From IMG/VR virus record IMGVR_UViG_3300030098_003745, positions 8,945 through 63,436 of that record: 54,492 bases of DNA. The stretch is one strand, 5' to 3'. Below, one piece after another: positions 34,490 through 44,911 of this stretch (within the stretch, counting starts at the first letter, position 1; each line of letters begins with the position of its first letter). The DNA comes from a virus. The notes under the pieces were generated by a model that saw only the letters and a program-made list of their open reading frames with translations, searched no databases and was not told the DNA's origin. The translations under genes were made by a program, and so were the position numbers.

Positions 34490-35872
34490 ATGGCAAAGAA
34501 AAAAGCAGTTAACTACAACCCAAATACAGCTTTAATACAAGGCGCTGCTACAGCATACAGAAACTATGATAACGTTGCTGGTATGTATCAAGGTTTAGAA
34601 AAAGTAACACAAGCAGGTGCTGATTTAGTAAAAAGTACTATAGACAAAAGAAATAAAGAAATAGAAGAAAAAAACAAAATAAATAAGTTGTTTGATGATG
34701 CTGCAGACAAAGTGTTATTAAAGTCAGGTACTTTAAGTGAATCTCTTTACAACAGTACTTACAATGAGCTTGTTGAAGCTAAAAAAACATATCTTGAAGG
34801 TGTTAATCAAAAAGATGATAAAAAAAGAATAGAAGGTCTTAAATTTATACAAAATCATTCTACTTTTATTCAAGAACATAAAGCTTATAATTTGCAATTA
34901 GCCAAAGATAAAAAAGAAGGATTGTTATCAGATGCTCATACTGCAGATGAAGAACATGATATGACACAAATCATGGAGGGCAAGTACAGTAAAACAAGTA
35001 GAAACAAAGATGGAGATGTTGTTTTTCATATCAAAGATAGACAAGGTAATGAAAAGTTAATATCATCTACTGAGTATAAAGACATGGCCATATTTAAAAA
35101 CTTTAAACTTGGTAATGCTTACGTAAAAGGTAGAAATGCTATTTTAAAAAATGAAATATTTGACGCTACTGCGCTTGGTCAAAGTTTATTGCAATCAATG
35201 CCTAATAATAAAAAAGATATGAGAGCTGTAATGGGTGACGATATATTAGGTGACGTTGGTGGTGATAAAAATTTAAGAACTATGCTTATGAACTCTCAAA
35301 CTTTAGATGAAGAAATAATAAATGCTCTTGGGCAACAAGGTTTTATAGCAATTGCTGGAGAAGACCGTAAGTTAGATGCTAAGGAAAAAGAAGCTTTTAT
35401 AGATGCTGTAGTTAATGTTGATAATCCTATGTTTAATTTAGATACTTCTAAACGTATAATGGTTGAGCAACTTACTAATGCTGCTAGAGCTCAACATGAT
35501 GAGCATTGGCAAAAAATAAACAACGAAAAAAGAAGAAAAGAAGCTATAATAAGAGGTCAAAATGTAGAAAAAACACCTTCTCAATATGGGTATAGAACTC
35601 AAGGTATGATGTTAAGAGAGTATAACTTTATAAAAAGTGGTGAAATAGGTGATGAAATTACAGTTAAAATAGACGGTGTAAGTTATACTTTTACTAGAAA
35701 AAATGATGGTAATTTTGAACACATAGGTGAGGATAAGAAATCTACAATTAAAACACCAAATCAAATTGCTGATTTAAGAGAGCTTGTAGGTTTTGATAGA
35801 ATACCAGATCCAAAAGGAAAAAATCCATTTACAATGGTAACAAACTTTCCAACTAAACCAAAAGAAGAATAA
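34490..35872 (+). CDS. Internal virion (ejection) protein, T7 gp15-like, 460 aa
   Basis: Mostly helical with many Lys, Asn and Glu (DLVKSTIDKRNKEIEEKNKI, KLFDDAADKVLLKSGTLSES). A small beta part near the end (GEIGDEITVKIDGVSYTFTR) is followed by a Pro/Lys tail. No cysteines or signal peptide. It lies between the gp14-like and giant gp16-like genes and shares one base with the latter. By position, helical content and size it should be the middle ejection protein, forming the periplasmic tube for DNA entry. Sequence alone does not prove it. Confidence 0.6.
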   Translation: MAKKKAVNYNPNTALIQGAATAYRNYDNVAGMYQGLEKVTQAGADLVKSTIDKRNKEIEEKNKINKLFDDAADKVLLKSGTLSESLYNSTYNELVEAKKTYLEGVNQKDDKKRIEGLKFIQNHSTFIQEHKAYNLQLAKDKKEGLLSDAHTADEEHDMTQIMEGKYSKTSRNKDGDVVFHIKDRQGNEKLISSTEYKDMAIFKNFKLGNAYVKGRNAILKNEIFDATALGQSLLQSMPNNKKDMRAVMGDDILGDVGGDKNLRTMLMNSQTLDEEIINALGQQGFIAIAGEDRKLDAKEKEAFIDAVVNVDNPMFNLDTSKRIMVEQLTNAARAQHDEHWQKINNEKRRKEAIIRGQNVEKTPSQYGYRTQGMMLREYNFIKSGEIGDEITVKIDGVSYTFTRKNDGNFEHIGEDKKSTIKTPNQIADLRELVGFDRIPDPKGKNPFTMVTNFPTKPKEE

Positions 35873-38800
35873 TGTTTGAATATAAAGGCAATCAATACAC
35901 TTTACAGGATTTACAAAATGCTTTTGCAGGTCAACAAGACTATGTTAGTTTTGATGAGTTTATGCAAGTTCATCTTGATGATGGTATGAAAGAGATAAAA
36001 GTAGACGCACGAAATCTTAGTCAAGAAGAAAGACAAAGGTTGTCAGACGAGATGTATTCTATTAAAGAAAGACGTACTGCATCTGGAGATGTTGTTAAAG
36101 GTTCTACGGGTGCTGTATATGCTAAAAACATCGCCAATATAATAACAAGTTTAATTACTGATCCTAAAGAACGAAAAGAAACCGTGGAGGTTTTGAGTAA
36201 TGTACCACCTGAAGTAAAACGTAGAACATTTAATTATTTTGCATACGAAATACCAAACCTTATAAGACAAGCTAATAAAAGTATTCGTTATGATGGCTTG
36301 TATGACGAAGAAGAGTTAAAGTATTTAAAAACTTTAGACCCAAATGCTACTTACGAAGAACCATCAGGTGATCCAACTGGTTTTAAAACAAACGCTGATA
36401 GAATAAAATATTTAGAAGGTTATAAATCTAGCTCAGCTGGTTTAGCAGAACAAAAAGCAAACGAAAAAATAGTAGAAACTATAAAAAAAATAGAATCATC
36501 TGATAAATACCTTAGAAAAGACACCGGTGAAGGTATAGTTAAAGGTATAAAGCAAGGTGATGCTTCAGATGTTATAGGTGGTATATTTAATGCGAGCGCT
36601 TCAATGGTTGAAACCGTAGTGCCAGCAATGCTTACTTACGGTATATCTATACCTTTTCAAATAACAGCGCCAATGGTTACAGATTATAATCAAAGAAAAG
36701 CTGAAAATATTTATGGTAAAGACGATCCTGACGCTATAAAAAAACTTTTTGATAACAGACAAGACGAGCTTGCGGTTCCAGCTGTATTAGGTTTGATTGG
36801 TAGTTCTTTTGAATATATAGGTTTTAAAGGTATTCAAAATTATATACTTAACAAAGGAGCTAAAAACACTGTTGGTAAATTAATGTTAACTGGTAATAGA
36901 GAAGGTTTTACTGAAATAGGACAAAGCGGCGTTGAAGAAATTAATCTAGCTAAAGCAGATGGTAAAGATGGTTTAGATTTAGCAAAAGCTTTTATAGATG
37001 GTGTTTATAGTGAAAAAGGTATAGAGGCTTATTTAAATGGTTTTATTGGTGGTGCTACAATGTCAGCTGGAGGTAGTATGATAAATAGAGCCTTAAGAAG
37101 TGACAAAGCTAGTGTTAAAGAACTAAATGGTTTAGTAAATAATTTAGCTGAATTAAATGTTGCTAAAAATACCGCTATAAATCCAACGGCAAAAGAAGCT
37201 ATTGAGGTAGAAATAAAAGAGGCAGAAAAAGCTTTAAAAAATTATATAACAGATAAAAGAAAAATAGCTGATATACTTAATGAAGATCAAAAGCAAGATT
37301 TAATTAATGCTATAAATGAAAAAGATAACATAGCTTCTAAAGTTCAATCTTTAAAAAATCAATTAAATAAAAACGAAATAGGAGCTAACGAATTTAATCT
37401 TGCTATTAGAAGTTTAAATAATCAAGATAAAAGATTAACTGAGCAAATAGAAACAATAAATGAAGCTGCTAAACAACAATTACTAGTAACTGGACTTGAA
37501 ACAGCAAAAGAAGAAGGTGAGACAGTTGGTTTAGAGCAGAAGTTATTTGAAACAAAAGAAGAATATGCAGCTTTATTTGGTGAAAAAGGCTCAAAAGAAT
37601 ACAATGAAGCTTTAAAAGCCGATGGTCATATATCTGAAGATGGTAATACTTATTTTGTAAATATGGAAACAGCTAGAGAAACTGGTGCTATTGCTGTTGG
37701 TTCTCACGAGCTTTTACATGGTATTATAGGTGATTCTTTTAATAAATTATCTCCTGAGGCAAAAAGAAAACTTAATAAAAACTTTTTAAATTTATTAAGT
37801 AAAAAAGATAAACAAACTGTTTTAGATAGATTAGCCAGTGCTTATGGTATAACTGGTAATAAAGTATTTACAACTGAAGAATTATACACTGCTTTTTCTG
37901 ATGTAATAATAGATGGTGATGTTAAATTTAACGAAGGTGTTTTTGGTAAAATAAAAAATGCTTTTGAAGAAACATTAAGACAATTAAGTTCCGCGGGTTA
38001 TTTTTCAAAAGAAAGTTTTTTATATAGAAAAGAATTTGGTAATGCAAGACAAGCTTACAACTTTGTAAAAGATTATTCTTTAACTATAAAGAAAACTGGT
38101 AAATTAACACAAAGAGCTAAAGAATTTGCTAAAGAAGATCCAATTGTTACAAAAGAAAAACCAAGATATAGTGATGATACAGTTCCTGTTAAAAGAGAAA
38201 CTTTTACTCAAACTATGAGTGACGGAACAAAAGTAAAATATAGAGCTATTACTCGTTTAGATGGTTCTGTATATTTTCAATCGATAGTACAAGGAGAAAG
38301 TAATTTTACAGCAGCTTCTAAAAAGCTAAACATAAAAGCCGATGATAACATTACTCCAAAACAAAGATTAGAAGTTATAGATACAGACGCTACTATTACA
38401 CTTGATAAAACTGAAGATTACAAAAGTGTGATGAATCCAAAAATGTTTGATAGATTAACTTCTGATCAGCAACAAAAAGTAGATCCTAAAAGAGCAAAAC
38501 AAACTAAAAAATCTGTATCAGTAAAAAAATCTGTAACACCAAGAAGAGATTTAACTCCTGCACAATCAACAAAACTAATAAACGATCTTGGAAAACAAAT
38601 TGTAGATGAAGATGGCACTGTTATAAATTTAGAAGAAAAAGGCATTGGTAATACTTATTTTGAAGTTGAAGCTGATAATATTTATAAAAAAATACAAGAA
38701 CAAGGTTTATTAGATAATCTTATTTTAAAACAACCACACGTTGGTGTTAATGATAAAACTTTTTTAGATACAACTTATGCTGAGCTTTTTTCTTGGTTTA

Positions 38801-41800
38801 AAAAATACCAACCTGAAAGAAAAAACCCTAGTGGTTTGTTTGGTCATATAAACCCTCAAATACCTAACAGAGCAACACAAGCTTATAACGCTATTACAAA
38901 AGGTCAAGTAACAGCACCTACTGTAGACATAGGGCAAACAACTAAAGAAGGCGAGGTAAAAGTACAAGTTGCAGCAGAAACTGATGCGGCTACAAAAGCT
39001 TTTGAAAGAGAAGATATATCACCAGCTGCACAAGCTAGAAAAAAAGCTGAAAAAGCTAAAGCGGAAATACAAAAAAAGTCTGAATTTAGAAGAGCTATAG
39101 GTATTGAGACTGATAGTAAAATATACAATGAAATTTTAGATGGTGCTCGTAAAGCTTTATTAAGAGCTTATGAAGCTGGTACGTCTGTTAGAAATATACA
39201 AAGAAAGTTGAGAGATGAAGCTAATGTATATTTATTTAAAACAGTGAAAAACTTTTTAGGAAATAAAAATTATATTAGCAACTTAAAAAAGTTTAGAGAA
39301 CCTATAATGAGAGTTATGTTTACTTCTGATTTAGTGCAATTAGAAAGAAACGTACCGCAAGATGAAAGGGTGTTTACTAGATTTGTTAGAAAGCTTACAT
39401 CAAAACAAGAAGTACAAGATGCTGTTGATCAAAAACTATTACCGCCTGAATCTTTAAATATTATAGATAAAGGTACTGCTGTTAATTTATACGAAAAAGC
39501 AAATCCAACAGAGGCTCAGTTTATGTCGTTTTTTGATATACCTGCTTTTAATCCAGTAACTAAAAAAAGATCTGGTAAACGTGGTACTAGAAAAGATCAA
39601 CTAGCTAAATATATGACTGGAGCTTTAGCATATGACGCGACAATGCAAGTTGCTCAAGAACCTGATGTTATGCAACAAAGAGCAGATTTAGCTGAATTAA
39701 AAGGTGAAACTTTAGCTAAAGATAATTTACAAGTTTTAGCTGCTGAAATAGGTAGAAATCCTAATATTAAGTTTAGTATTAGTACAGAGCAGGTCAATCA
39801 AGGTGTAGATATAATAGAAGGTAAAAATAAAAACGATGGTTTTGGTGGTAAGAATTGGCAGAAATACTATGATAACAAAAAAATAAGTAATGAAACCAAA
39901 TGGGCTGCGCAAGAAGAATATTTAAATAGACTTACAGAAGAAAACGATGCTATAAGTCAAGAAGAATTATCAAAACTTGATTTTACAGATCCAAAAAGAG
40001 ATGGATCATATACTGGTAAACGAAGAAAAAAGAAATTTGCTACTTATAAAAAGTATGAAATTATAGCTAAGCAAAGAGCTGAAAAAATATTAAGTAATTT
40101 AGGTTTAGATAAACAAGGTTATAAAGTAGAAAACCTTTCAGAAAAAGATAATAATCCAGATATTAGAATTACTAGAAAAGGTAAAACAGTATTTACTATT
40201 GAAATAAAAGGAAATACAGCTAGAGGTGTTTCTGTTTCGTTTAACTATAAACAAGACAGTAAAAAGCTAGTTAAAGGCAAAAAAGCAGCTGAAAAACAAG
40301 AAACAGAAAATTATAACAAGCAAGAAGAAGCTTTAATTAAATTTGCAAATCCAATTTTTGAAAAAATGATTAAGCTTGTTGGTCCAAGTGAATTTACATA
40401 TTCTAGGTTTAAAAATTTACAAATAAGTGTAGAAGGTTATAATAAAATAATAGAAAAAGGTTTACAGTTAGAAATACACGGAAAACAGTTTTTTATAACT
40501 ACAAGTGATTTTGCTAATTCATATGCTCAGAAAAAAGGTAAAGATGGCAGCTCCAGAACTAGTAATGCTATTGATATAGGTAATGCTGGTATGTTTTTAA
40601 TGGATAGTAATTCTATAATGCAAGTAGATGGTTTAAAAAATTTTTCAGATCAAAAAGTTTTAATACCACTTACAGCTAGAATTAATTTTAATAAAAATAA
40701 AGCTAAAACGCATTATACAGTTTCTATTAGAGTAGAGCCTCAAATAAACTCTTTATTTTTTGAAAAGCAAGATGTTAGTTTAATAAATAAGTCTGGAAAT
40801 AAAAACTTTAAAGTAAAGAAAAGTGTAACAAAAGATGTAAGTACTGGTACAAACTTATTTAAAGCGTCTAGATCTGACATGTCTAAATCAAACGGTGCTA
40901 GTATATTTGATTTTGATGAAACAGTAGGTGTAAGTGAAAATTTTGTTATAGCTAAAAAAGGTGATATAATAGAAAAAATACCATCATACGAATGGCCACT
41001 TGTTGGTGAAACTTTAAAAGAACAAGGTTACGAGTTTGATTTTACTGATTTTAATAAAGTAACAAAAGGTAAACCAGGTCCATTGTTACCAAAAATGAAA
41101 AATCAAATAGAAAAGTACGGGTCAAAAAATGTATTTATACTTACTGCTAGAGCACCTGAAAGCGCGGTTGCTATTCATGAGTGGTTACAATCGGAAGGTG
41201 TTAATATACCTTTAGAAAACGTTACTGGTTTAGGTGATAGCACCGGTGAAGCTAAAGCAACTTGGATATTAGATAAATACTCAGAAAAAGGTTACAATGA
41301 TATATATTTTGTAGATGATGCTTTACAAAATGTAAAAGCTGTTAAAAATATGTTTGATCAACTAGATATAAAAGGTAAATCTGTTCAAGCTAAAGTTAAA
41401 TTTAGTAAATCAATGAACAATGACTTTAACAAAATACTAGAAGAAGTTACTGGTATTGATGCTAAAAAACGTTTTTCAGATATTAAAGCTAGAAAACGTG
41501 GAGAGAAAAAAGGTAAGTTTAGACTTTTTATACCACCGTCACACGAAGACTTTGTAGGTTTATTATATAACTTTATGGGCAAAGGTAGACAAGGTGATCA
41601 ACATAGAAACTTTTTTGAACAAGCTTTGGTTAAACCTTTAAATAGAGCTTATAGAGAAATAGATACAGCTAAACAAGCTATAGCAAACGATTACAAGTCA
41701 TTAAACAAACAGTTTCCAGATATTAAAAAGAAGCTTAAAAAGAAAACACCTGATGGTGATTTTACATTTGAAGATGCTATAAGAGTTTATCTTTGGAATA

Positions 41801-43494
41801 AACATGGTTACGAAATATCTGGATTAAGTAAAACTGATCAAGCTAATTTATCTGAACTTGTAATGGAGGATTCACAGTTACAAGCCTATGCAGAAACTTT
41901 AGATGTTATATCTAAACAAGATACATATGTAGAACCAGGTAAAGGCTGGGAAGGTGGTAATATACAAACAGATTTAATAGATGCTACTGGTAGAGTTGGT
42001 CGAGCAAAATACTTTAAAGAATTTAAAGAAAATGCTGATATATTATTTTCTGAAGAAAATTTAAATAAAATTGAAGCTGGTTATGGTAAAGATTTTAGAA
42101 GCGCGTTAGAAGACATGTTACATAGGATTAGTACTGGTGTTAATAGACCAAAAGGCCAACATGCTACTACAAATAAATTTATGAACTACCTAAATGGATC
42201 TGTAGGTACAGTGATGTTTTTTAACGTTAGATCTGCGATATTACAGCAGATGTCTATTGTAAACTACATTAACTTTGCTGATAACAATATATTTGCAGCT
42301 GCTAAAGCTTTTGCTAATCAAAAACAATATTGGGCTGACTTTGCTTTTATATTTAATTCTGATATGTTAAAACAAAGACGTGGTGGTATTGGTACTGATA
42401 TTAATGGTGCTGATCTTGCTCAAGCTGTAGCTGGTTCTAAAAACCCAAGCAAGATGGTTATAAGTTATCTTTTAAAAATAGGTTTTTTACCTACACAAAT
42501 TGGTGATAATATTGCAATTGCTACTGGTGGTGCTACGTTTTATAGAAATAGAGTTAACAAATATATAAAAGACGGTATGAGTCAGAAAGAGGCTGAAGCC
42601 GCTGCTTTTACTGATTTTCAAGATTTAACACAGTCAACACAGCAGTCATCAAGACCTGATATGACATCGCAACAACAAGCTAGTTGGATAGGTAAGTTAG
42701 TGTTAAACTTCCAAAACATAACATCGCAGTACAATAGAATAATTAAAAAAGCAGCGTTAGATATTGGTAAAGGTAGAATATCACCACCTTATACTAGTAG
42801 AACACAAAGTAACTTAGGTAATTTATCTAAAATACTATATTACGGTGGTATACAAAACGTTATATTCTACAGCTTGCAAACAGCTTTGTTTGCAGTTATG
42901 TTTGATGATGATAAAGATGAAGATCAAATATTAAAGAAAAGAGAAAGGGTTATAAACGGTAGTATTGACTCTATATTAAGAGGTTCTGGTATATATGGTG
43001 CTATAGCATCTACTTTGAAAAATACTTTAATAAAGTTTATGGAACAAAGAGAAAAAGGTTATAACAAAGATGAAAGCGCTGTGTTAATGGAGTTATTAAA
43101 TTTCTCACCTGTTGTTGGTATTAAAGCTAGACAAATAGTTAATGCTGAAAAAACTATTAACTATAATGAAAATGTTATAAGTGAAATGGAAACTTTTGAT
43201 GCTGATAACCCACAGTGGTCTGCTGTAACTAACTACACACAAGCGTTAACAAATTTTCCAGCAAACAGGCTGTATCAAAAAAGTATAAATATGCGTAATG
43301 CACTTGATAAAGATTATACTAACTTTCAAAGAATAATGTTTTTTAGTGGTTATACTACTTGGAGTTTAGGTTTAGGTGATAACGAAGCTATAATAGAAGC
43401 AAAAGAGAAAGCTAAGATAAATAAACAAAACAAAAAGAAAAGTAAAAGAAAAAGCCCAACAAGAAGAAATGTAACTAGACGTAACATAAGGTAA
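35872..43494 (+). CDS. Giant polyvalent ejection protein with protease, nuclease and HAD-like motifs
   Basis: At 2540 residues this is the largest of three ejection-type proteins. The N-terminus carries hydrophobic stretches near 242-270, 300-322 and 385-401. HELLH (612-616) in GSHELLHG is a zinc-metallopeptidase signature. At about 1429-1446, NPDIRITRKG then TIEIK gives Asp1430, Glu1444 and Lys1446, the pattern of PD-(D/E)xK nucleases. A HAD-like phosphatase is readable from DFDET (Asp1680, Asp1682) through ILTAR (Thr1758, Arg1760) and Lys1795 to FVDDA (Asp1815, Asp1816). The C-terminal 650 residues are helical with further hydrophobic segments (NVIFYSLQTALFAVMF near 2328-2343) and a very basic end. 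This many-domain build is that of phage polyvalent proteins injected with DNA. I infer that it both conducts and protects the incoming genome. Confidence 0.8.
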   Translation: MFEYKGNQYTLQDLQNAFAGQQDYVSFDEFMQVHLDDGMKEIKVDARNLSQEERQRLSDEMYSIKERRTASGDVVKGSTGAVYAKNIANIITSLITDPKERKETVEVLSNVPPEVKRRTFNYFAYEIPNLIRQANKSIRYDGLYDEEELKYLKTLDPNATYEEPSGDPTGFKTNADRIKYLEGYKSSSAGLAEQKANEKIVETIKKIESSDKYLRKDTGEGIVKGIKQGDASDVIGGIFNASASMVETVVPAMLTYGISIPFQITAPMVTDYNQRKAENIYGKDDPDAIKKLFDNRQDELAVPAVLGLIGSSFEYIGFKGIQNYILNKGAKNTVGKLMLTGNREGFTEIGQSGVEEINLAKADGKDGLDLAKAFIDGVYSEKGIEAYLNGFIGGATMSAGGSMINRALRSDKASVKELNGLVNNLAELNVAKNTAINPTAKEAIEVEIKEAEKALKNYITDKRKIADILNEDQKQDLINAINEKDNIASKVQSLKNQLNKNEIGANEFNLAIRSLNNQDKRLTEQIETINEAAKQQLLVTGLETAKEEGETVGLEQKLFETKEEYAALFGEKGSKEYNEALKADGHISEDGNTYFVNMETARETGAIAVGSHELLHGIIGDSFNKLSPEAKRKLNKNFLNLLSKKDKQTVLDRLASAYGITGNKVFTTEELYTAFSDVIIDGDVKFNEGVFGKIKNAFEETLRQLSSAGYFSKESFLYRKEFGNARQAYNFVKDYSLTIKKTGKLTQRAKEFAKEDPIVTKEKPRYSDDTVPVKRETFTQTMSDGTKVKYRAITRLDGSVYFQSIVQGESNFTAASKKLNIKADDNITPKQRLEVIDTDATITLDKTEDYKSVMNPKMFDRLTSDQQQKVDPKRAKQTKKSVSVKKSVTPRRDLTPAQSTKLINDLGKQIVDEDGTVINLEEKGIGNTYFEVEADNIYKKIQEQGLLDNLILKQPHVGVNDKTFLDTTYAELFSWFKKYQPERKNPSGLFGHINPQIPNRATQAYNAITKGQVTAPTVDIGQTTKEGEVKVQVAAETDAATKAFEREDISPAAQARKKAEKAKAEIQKKSEFRRAIGIETDSKIYNEILDGARKALLRAYEAGTSVRNIQRKLRDEANVYLFKTVKNFLGNKNYISNLKKFREPIMRVMFTSDLVQLERNVPQDERVFTRFVRKLTSKQEVQDAVDQKLLPPESLNIIDKGTAVNLYEKANPTEAQFMSFFDIPAFNPVTKKRSGKRGTRKDQLAKYMTGALAYDATMQVAQEPDVMQQRADLAELKGETLAKDNLQVLAAEIGRNPNIKFSISTEQVNQGVDIIEGKNKNDGFGGKNWQKYYDNKKISNETKWAAQEEYLNRLTEENDAISQEELSKLDFTDPKRDGSYTGKRRKKKFATYKKYEIIAKQRAEKILSNLGLDKQGYKVENLSEKDNNPDIRITRKGKTVFTIEIKGNTARGVSVSFNYKQDSKKLVKGKKAAEKQETENYNKQEEALIKFANPIFEKMIKLVGPSEFTYSRFKNLQISVEGYNKIIEKGLQLEIHGKQFFITTSDFANSYAQKKGKDGSSRTSNAIDIGNAGMFLMDSNSIMQVDGLKNFSDQKVLIPLTARINFNKNKAKTHYTVSIRVEPQINSLFFEKQDVSLINKSGNKNFKVKKSVTKDVSTGTNLFKASRSDMSKSNGASIFDFDETVGVSENFVIAKKGDIIEKIPSYEWPLVGETLKEQGYEFDFTDFNKVTKGKPGPLLPKMKNQIEKYGSKNVFILTARAPESAVAIHEWLQSEGVNIPLENVTGLGDSTGEAKATWILDKYSEKGYNDIYFVDDALQNVKAVKNMFDQLDIKGKSVQAKVKFSKSMNNDFNKILEEVTGIDAKKRFSDIKARKRGEKKGKFRLFIPPSHEDFVGLLYNFMGKGRQGDQHRNFFEQALVKPLNRAYREIDTAKQAIANDYKSLNKQFPDIKKKLKKKTPDGDFTFEDAIRVYLWNKHGYEISGLSKTDQANLSELVMEDSQLQAYAETLDVISKQDTYVEPGKGWEGGNIQTDLIDATGRVGRAKYFKEFKENADILFSEENLNKIEAGYGKDFRSALEDMLHRISTGVNRPKGQHATTNKFMNYLNGSVGTVMFFNVRSAILQQMSIVNYINFADNNIFAAAKAFANQKQYWADFAFIFNSDMLKQRRGGIGTDINGADLAQAVAGSKNPSKMVISYLLKIGFLPTQIGDNIAIATGGATFYRNRVNKYIKDGMSQKEAEAAAFTDFQDLTQSTQQSSRPDMTSQQQASWIGKLVLNFQNITSQYNRIIKKAALDIGKGRISPPYTSRTQSNLGNLSKILYYGGIQNVIFYSLQTALFAVMFDDDKDEDQILKKRERVINGSIDSILRGSGIYGAIASTLKNTLIKFMEQREKGYNKDESAVLMELLNFSPVVGIKARQIVNAEKTINYNENVISEMETFDADNPQWSAVTNYTQALTNFPANRLYQKSINMRNALDKDYTNFQRIMFFSGYTTWSLGLGDNEAIIEAKEKAKINKQNKKKSKRKSPTRRNVTRRNIR

Positions 43495-43506
43495 AAGCAT
43501 ATAAAA

Positions 43507-44628
43507 ATGAGTGACTATATAACAATGGTGAAAAGACTAATAATATTACTAACAACTATACTTTTTGTAGCTTGTTCTGCTCCTAAAAAATGTTGTTCGC
43601 AAACATTTGGAAAAGAAGATGTTAAAAAACTGTTAAAGTTTTCTACATTTTATGCTGCTGTTAACGGTGGTACGTCGCTTTCTGATGTTGATGTATTCTC
43701 TGTAGATAATGGTTTATCTACACAGACTATTTCAACTCCTTATGATTATAATTTTACCATAGGTTTACGTAAGATAGCAAGGTTTGGCTATGAAAATAAA
43801 GCGCAAACATTTTATGATGGAACTGAATCTAATTACAGTGATGCGGCCACTGTAGGTAAAGTCAAAGGAGTTGAATACTTATTTGAAGTTGATTATAAAA
43901 GACAAGAAGGTATAGATTATATGGATCAACATCATTTTATTAGATTTAGCTCAGATGATGGTTGTGCTGATGAAGTTTGTATAAACTTTTTTGCGTTAAA
44001 GCTTGAATATTTAGAAGATGGTTTTGCTGATGTTAAATATTTTGAAGCTTCTGAAAGATATAGACAACGTAAAGGTAAAAATTTATCTTGGAACGTTGGT
44101 TTTGTACATCGTCTTGCAGAACCATACGGTTATAACGCTTTAGATGAGTGGATGTTAAATAATGGTAATATACATTATACTTATTTGGCTTTACAGGAGG
44201 GTTATACGGTGGATGTGTATAGCAACGAATACTATAATCCGGCTGGTGAGTTAGTAGCAACTAGTGCAGAGGTTTGGGAGGCTGTAGTAATACCAGAAGT
44301 TTTATCTGATTATACACAAAAGAAAAGAAACGAACTAAAGAAAACATTGCAACACTCTTTAGTTGTAGGATTTGATTATTACAAATATACTAAACAAACA
44401 TGGACACATGCTTGGGCTAGTTTAATGCCTTGGCATTATAACGATGGTAGTGAGTTTTCATATCATAATTATATAGAAGATGAACAGTGGTATGATTATT
44501 CATTTGGTTTTATATATGGTATAAAGAAAAACAAAAACTTAGGTTATTTTGTAGAAGGTAAATACAACAAGTATTGGAACAGAGAGTGGTACGATTTTAA
44601 ATTAGGTTTAAATTACGTTATATTTTAA
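43507..44628 (+). CDS. Outer-membrane-type lipoprotein, 373 aa
   Basis: The N-terminus MVKRLIILLTTILFVACS is a lipoprotein signal, with Cys23 counted from the first ATG; the start may be the ATG at 43525, which puts the signal nearer the N-terminus. The rest alternates polar and aromatic residues in strand-like runs, for example YEVDYKR-like VEYLFEVDYKRQEG, SLVVGFDYYKYTKQTW and the terminal WYDFKLGLNYVIF. An aromatic last residue after alternating hydrophobics is the beta-barrel assembly signal of outer-membrane proteins. So this could be a barrel with a lipid anchor or simply a signal-bearing barrel. It opens the envelope-gene block after the giant ejection protein. No family name is known to me. 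Confidence 0.65.
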   Translation: MSDYITMVKRLIILLTTILFVACSAPKKCCSQTFGKEDVKKLLKFSTFYAAVNGGTSLSDVDVFSVDNGLSTQTISTPYDYNFTIGLRKIARFGYENKAQTFYDGTESNYSDAATVGKVKGVEYLFEVDYKRQEGIDYMDQHHFIRFSSDDGCADEVCINFFALKLEYLEDGFADVKYFEASERYRQRKGKNLSWNVGFVHRLAEPYGYNALDEWMLNNGNIHYTYLALQEGYTVDVYSNEYYNPAGELVATSAEVWEAVVIPEVLSDYTQKKRNELKKTLQHSLVVGFDYYKYTKQTWTHAWASLMPWHYNDGSEFSYHNYIEDEQWYDYSFGFIYGIKKNKNLGYFVEGKYNKYWNREWYDFKLGLNYVIF

Positions 44629-44629
44629 A

Positions 44630-44911
44630 ATGGCAAAAGAATTAAATGAAGACACAGGTTTTGTATTAAGCATTAAAACTTTAATAGCTATAGGTTTTGC
44701 TATGGCTACGTTAATAAGTATGTGGTTTATGCTTCAGGCAGATATCGCTGAAGCAAAAGAATTACCAGTTATACCACCAGACGAAGTAACTCGTATGGAG
44801 TTTAATATGAAAGATCAGATGATACGTAATACTATCATGGATACGCAAAAAGATGTGCAAGAAATAAAAGCATCTATAGAAAAAATAGAAGATAAGTTAT
44901 ATAATAGATAA
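44630..44911 (+). CDS. Membrane coiled-coil protein (spanin-like), 93 aa
   Basis: One membrane segment at about 12-35 (FVLSIKTLIAIGFAMATLIS and on) is followed by a periplasmic-type charged helix (DQMIRNTIMDTQKDVQEIKA). A single N-terminal membrane helix plus coiled coil is the shape of inner-membrane spanins and also of small holin-associated proteins. It starts one base after the upstream lipoprotein gene and overlaps the secreted thioredoxin-fold gene by one base, so the three are coupled. The lysis role is plausible because the endolysin is in the same transcription direction, but not shown. Confidence 0.55.
   Translation: MAKELNEDTGFVLSIKTLIAIGFAMATLISMWFMLQADIAEAKELPVIPPDEVTRMEFNMKDQMIRNTIMDTQKDVQEIKASIEKIEDKLYNR

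Noticed and set aside
40900-40918. DFDET in the giant protein as an RNA polymerase DxDxD metal site
   Set aside because: It is followed at the right spacings by ILTAR, a Lys and FVDDA, which fit a HAD phosphatase, and no second polymerase motif is seen.
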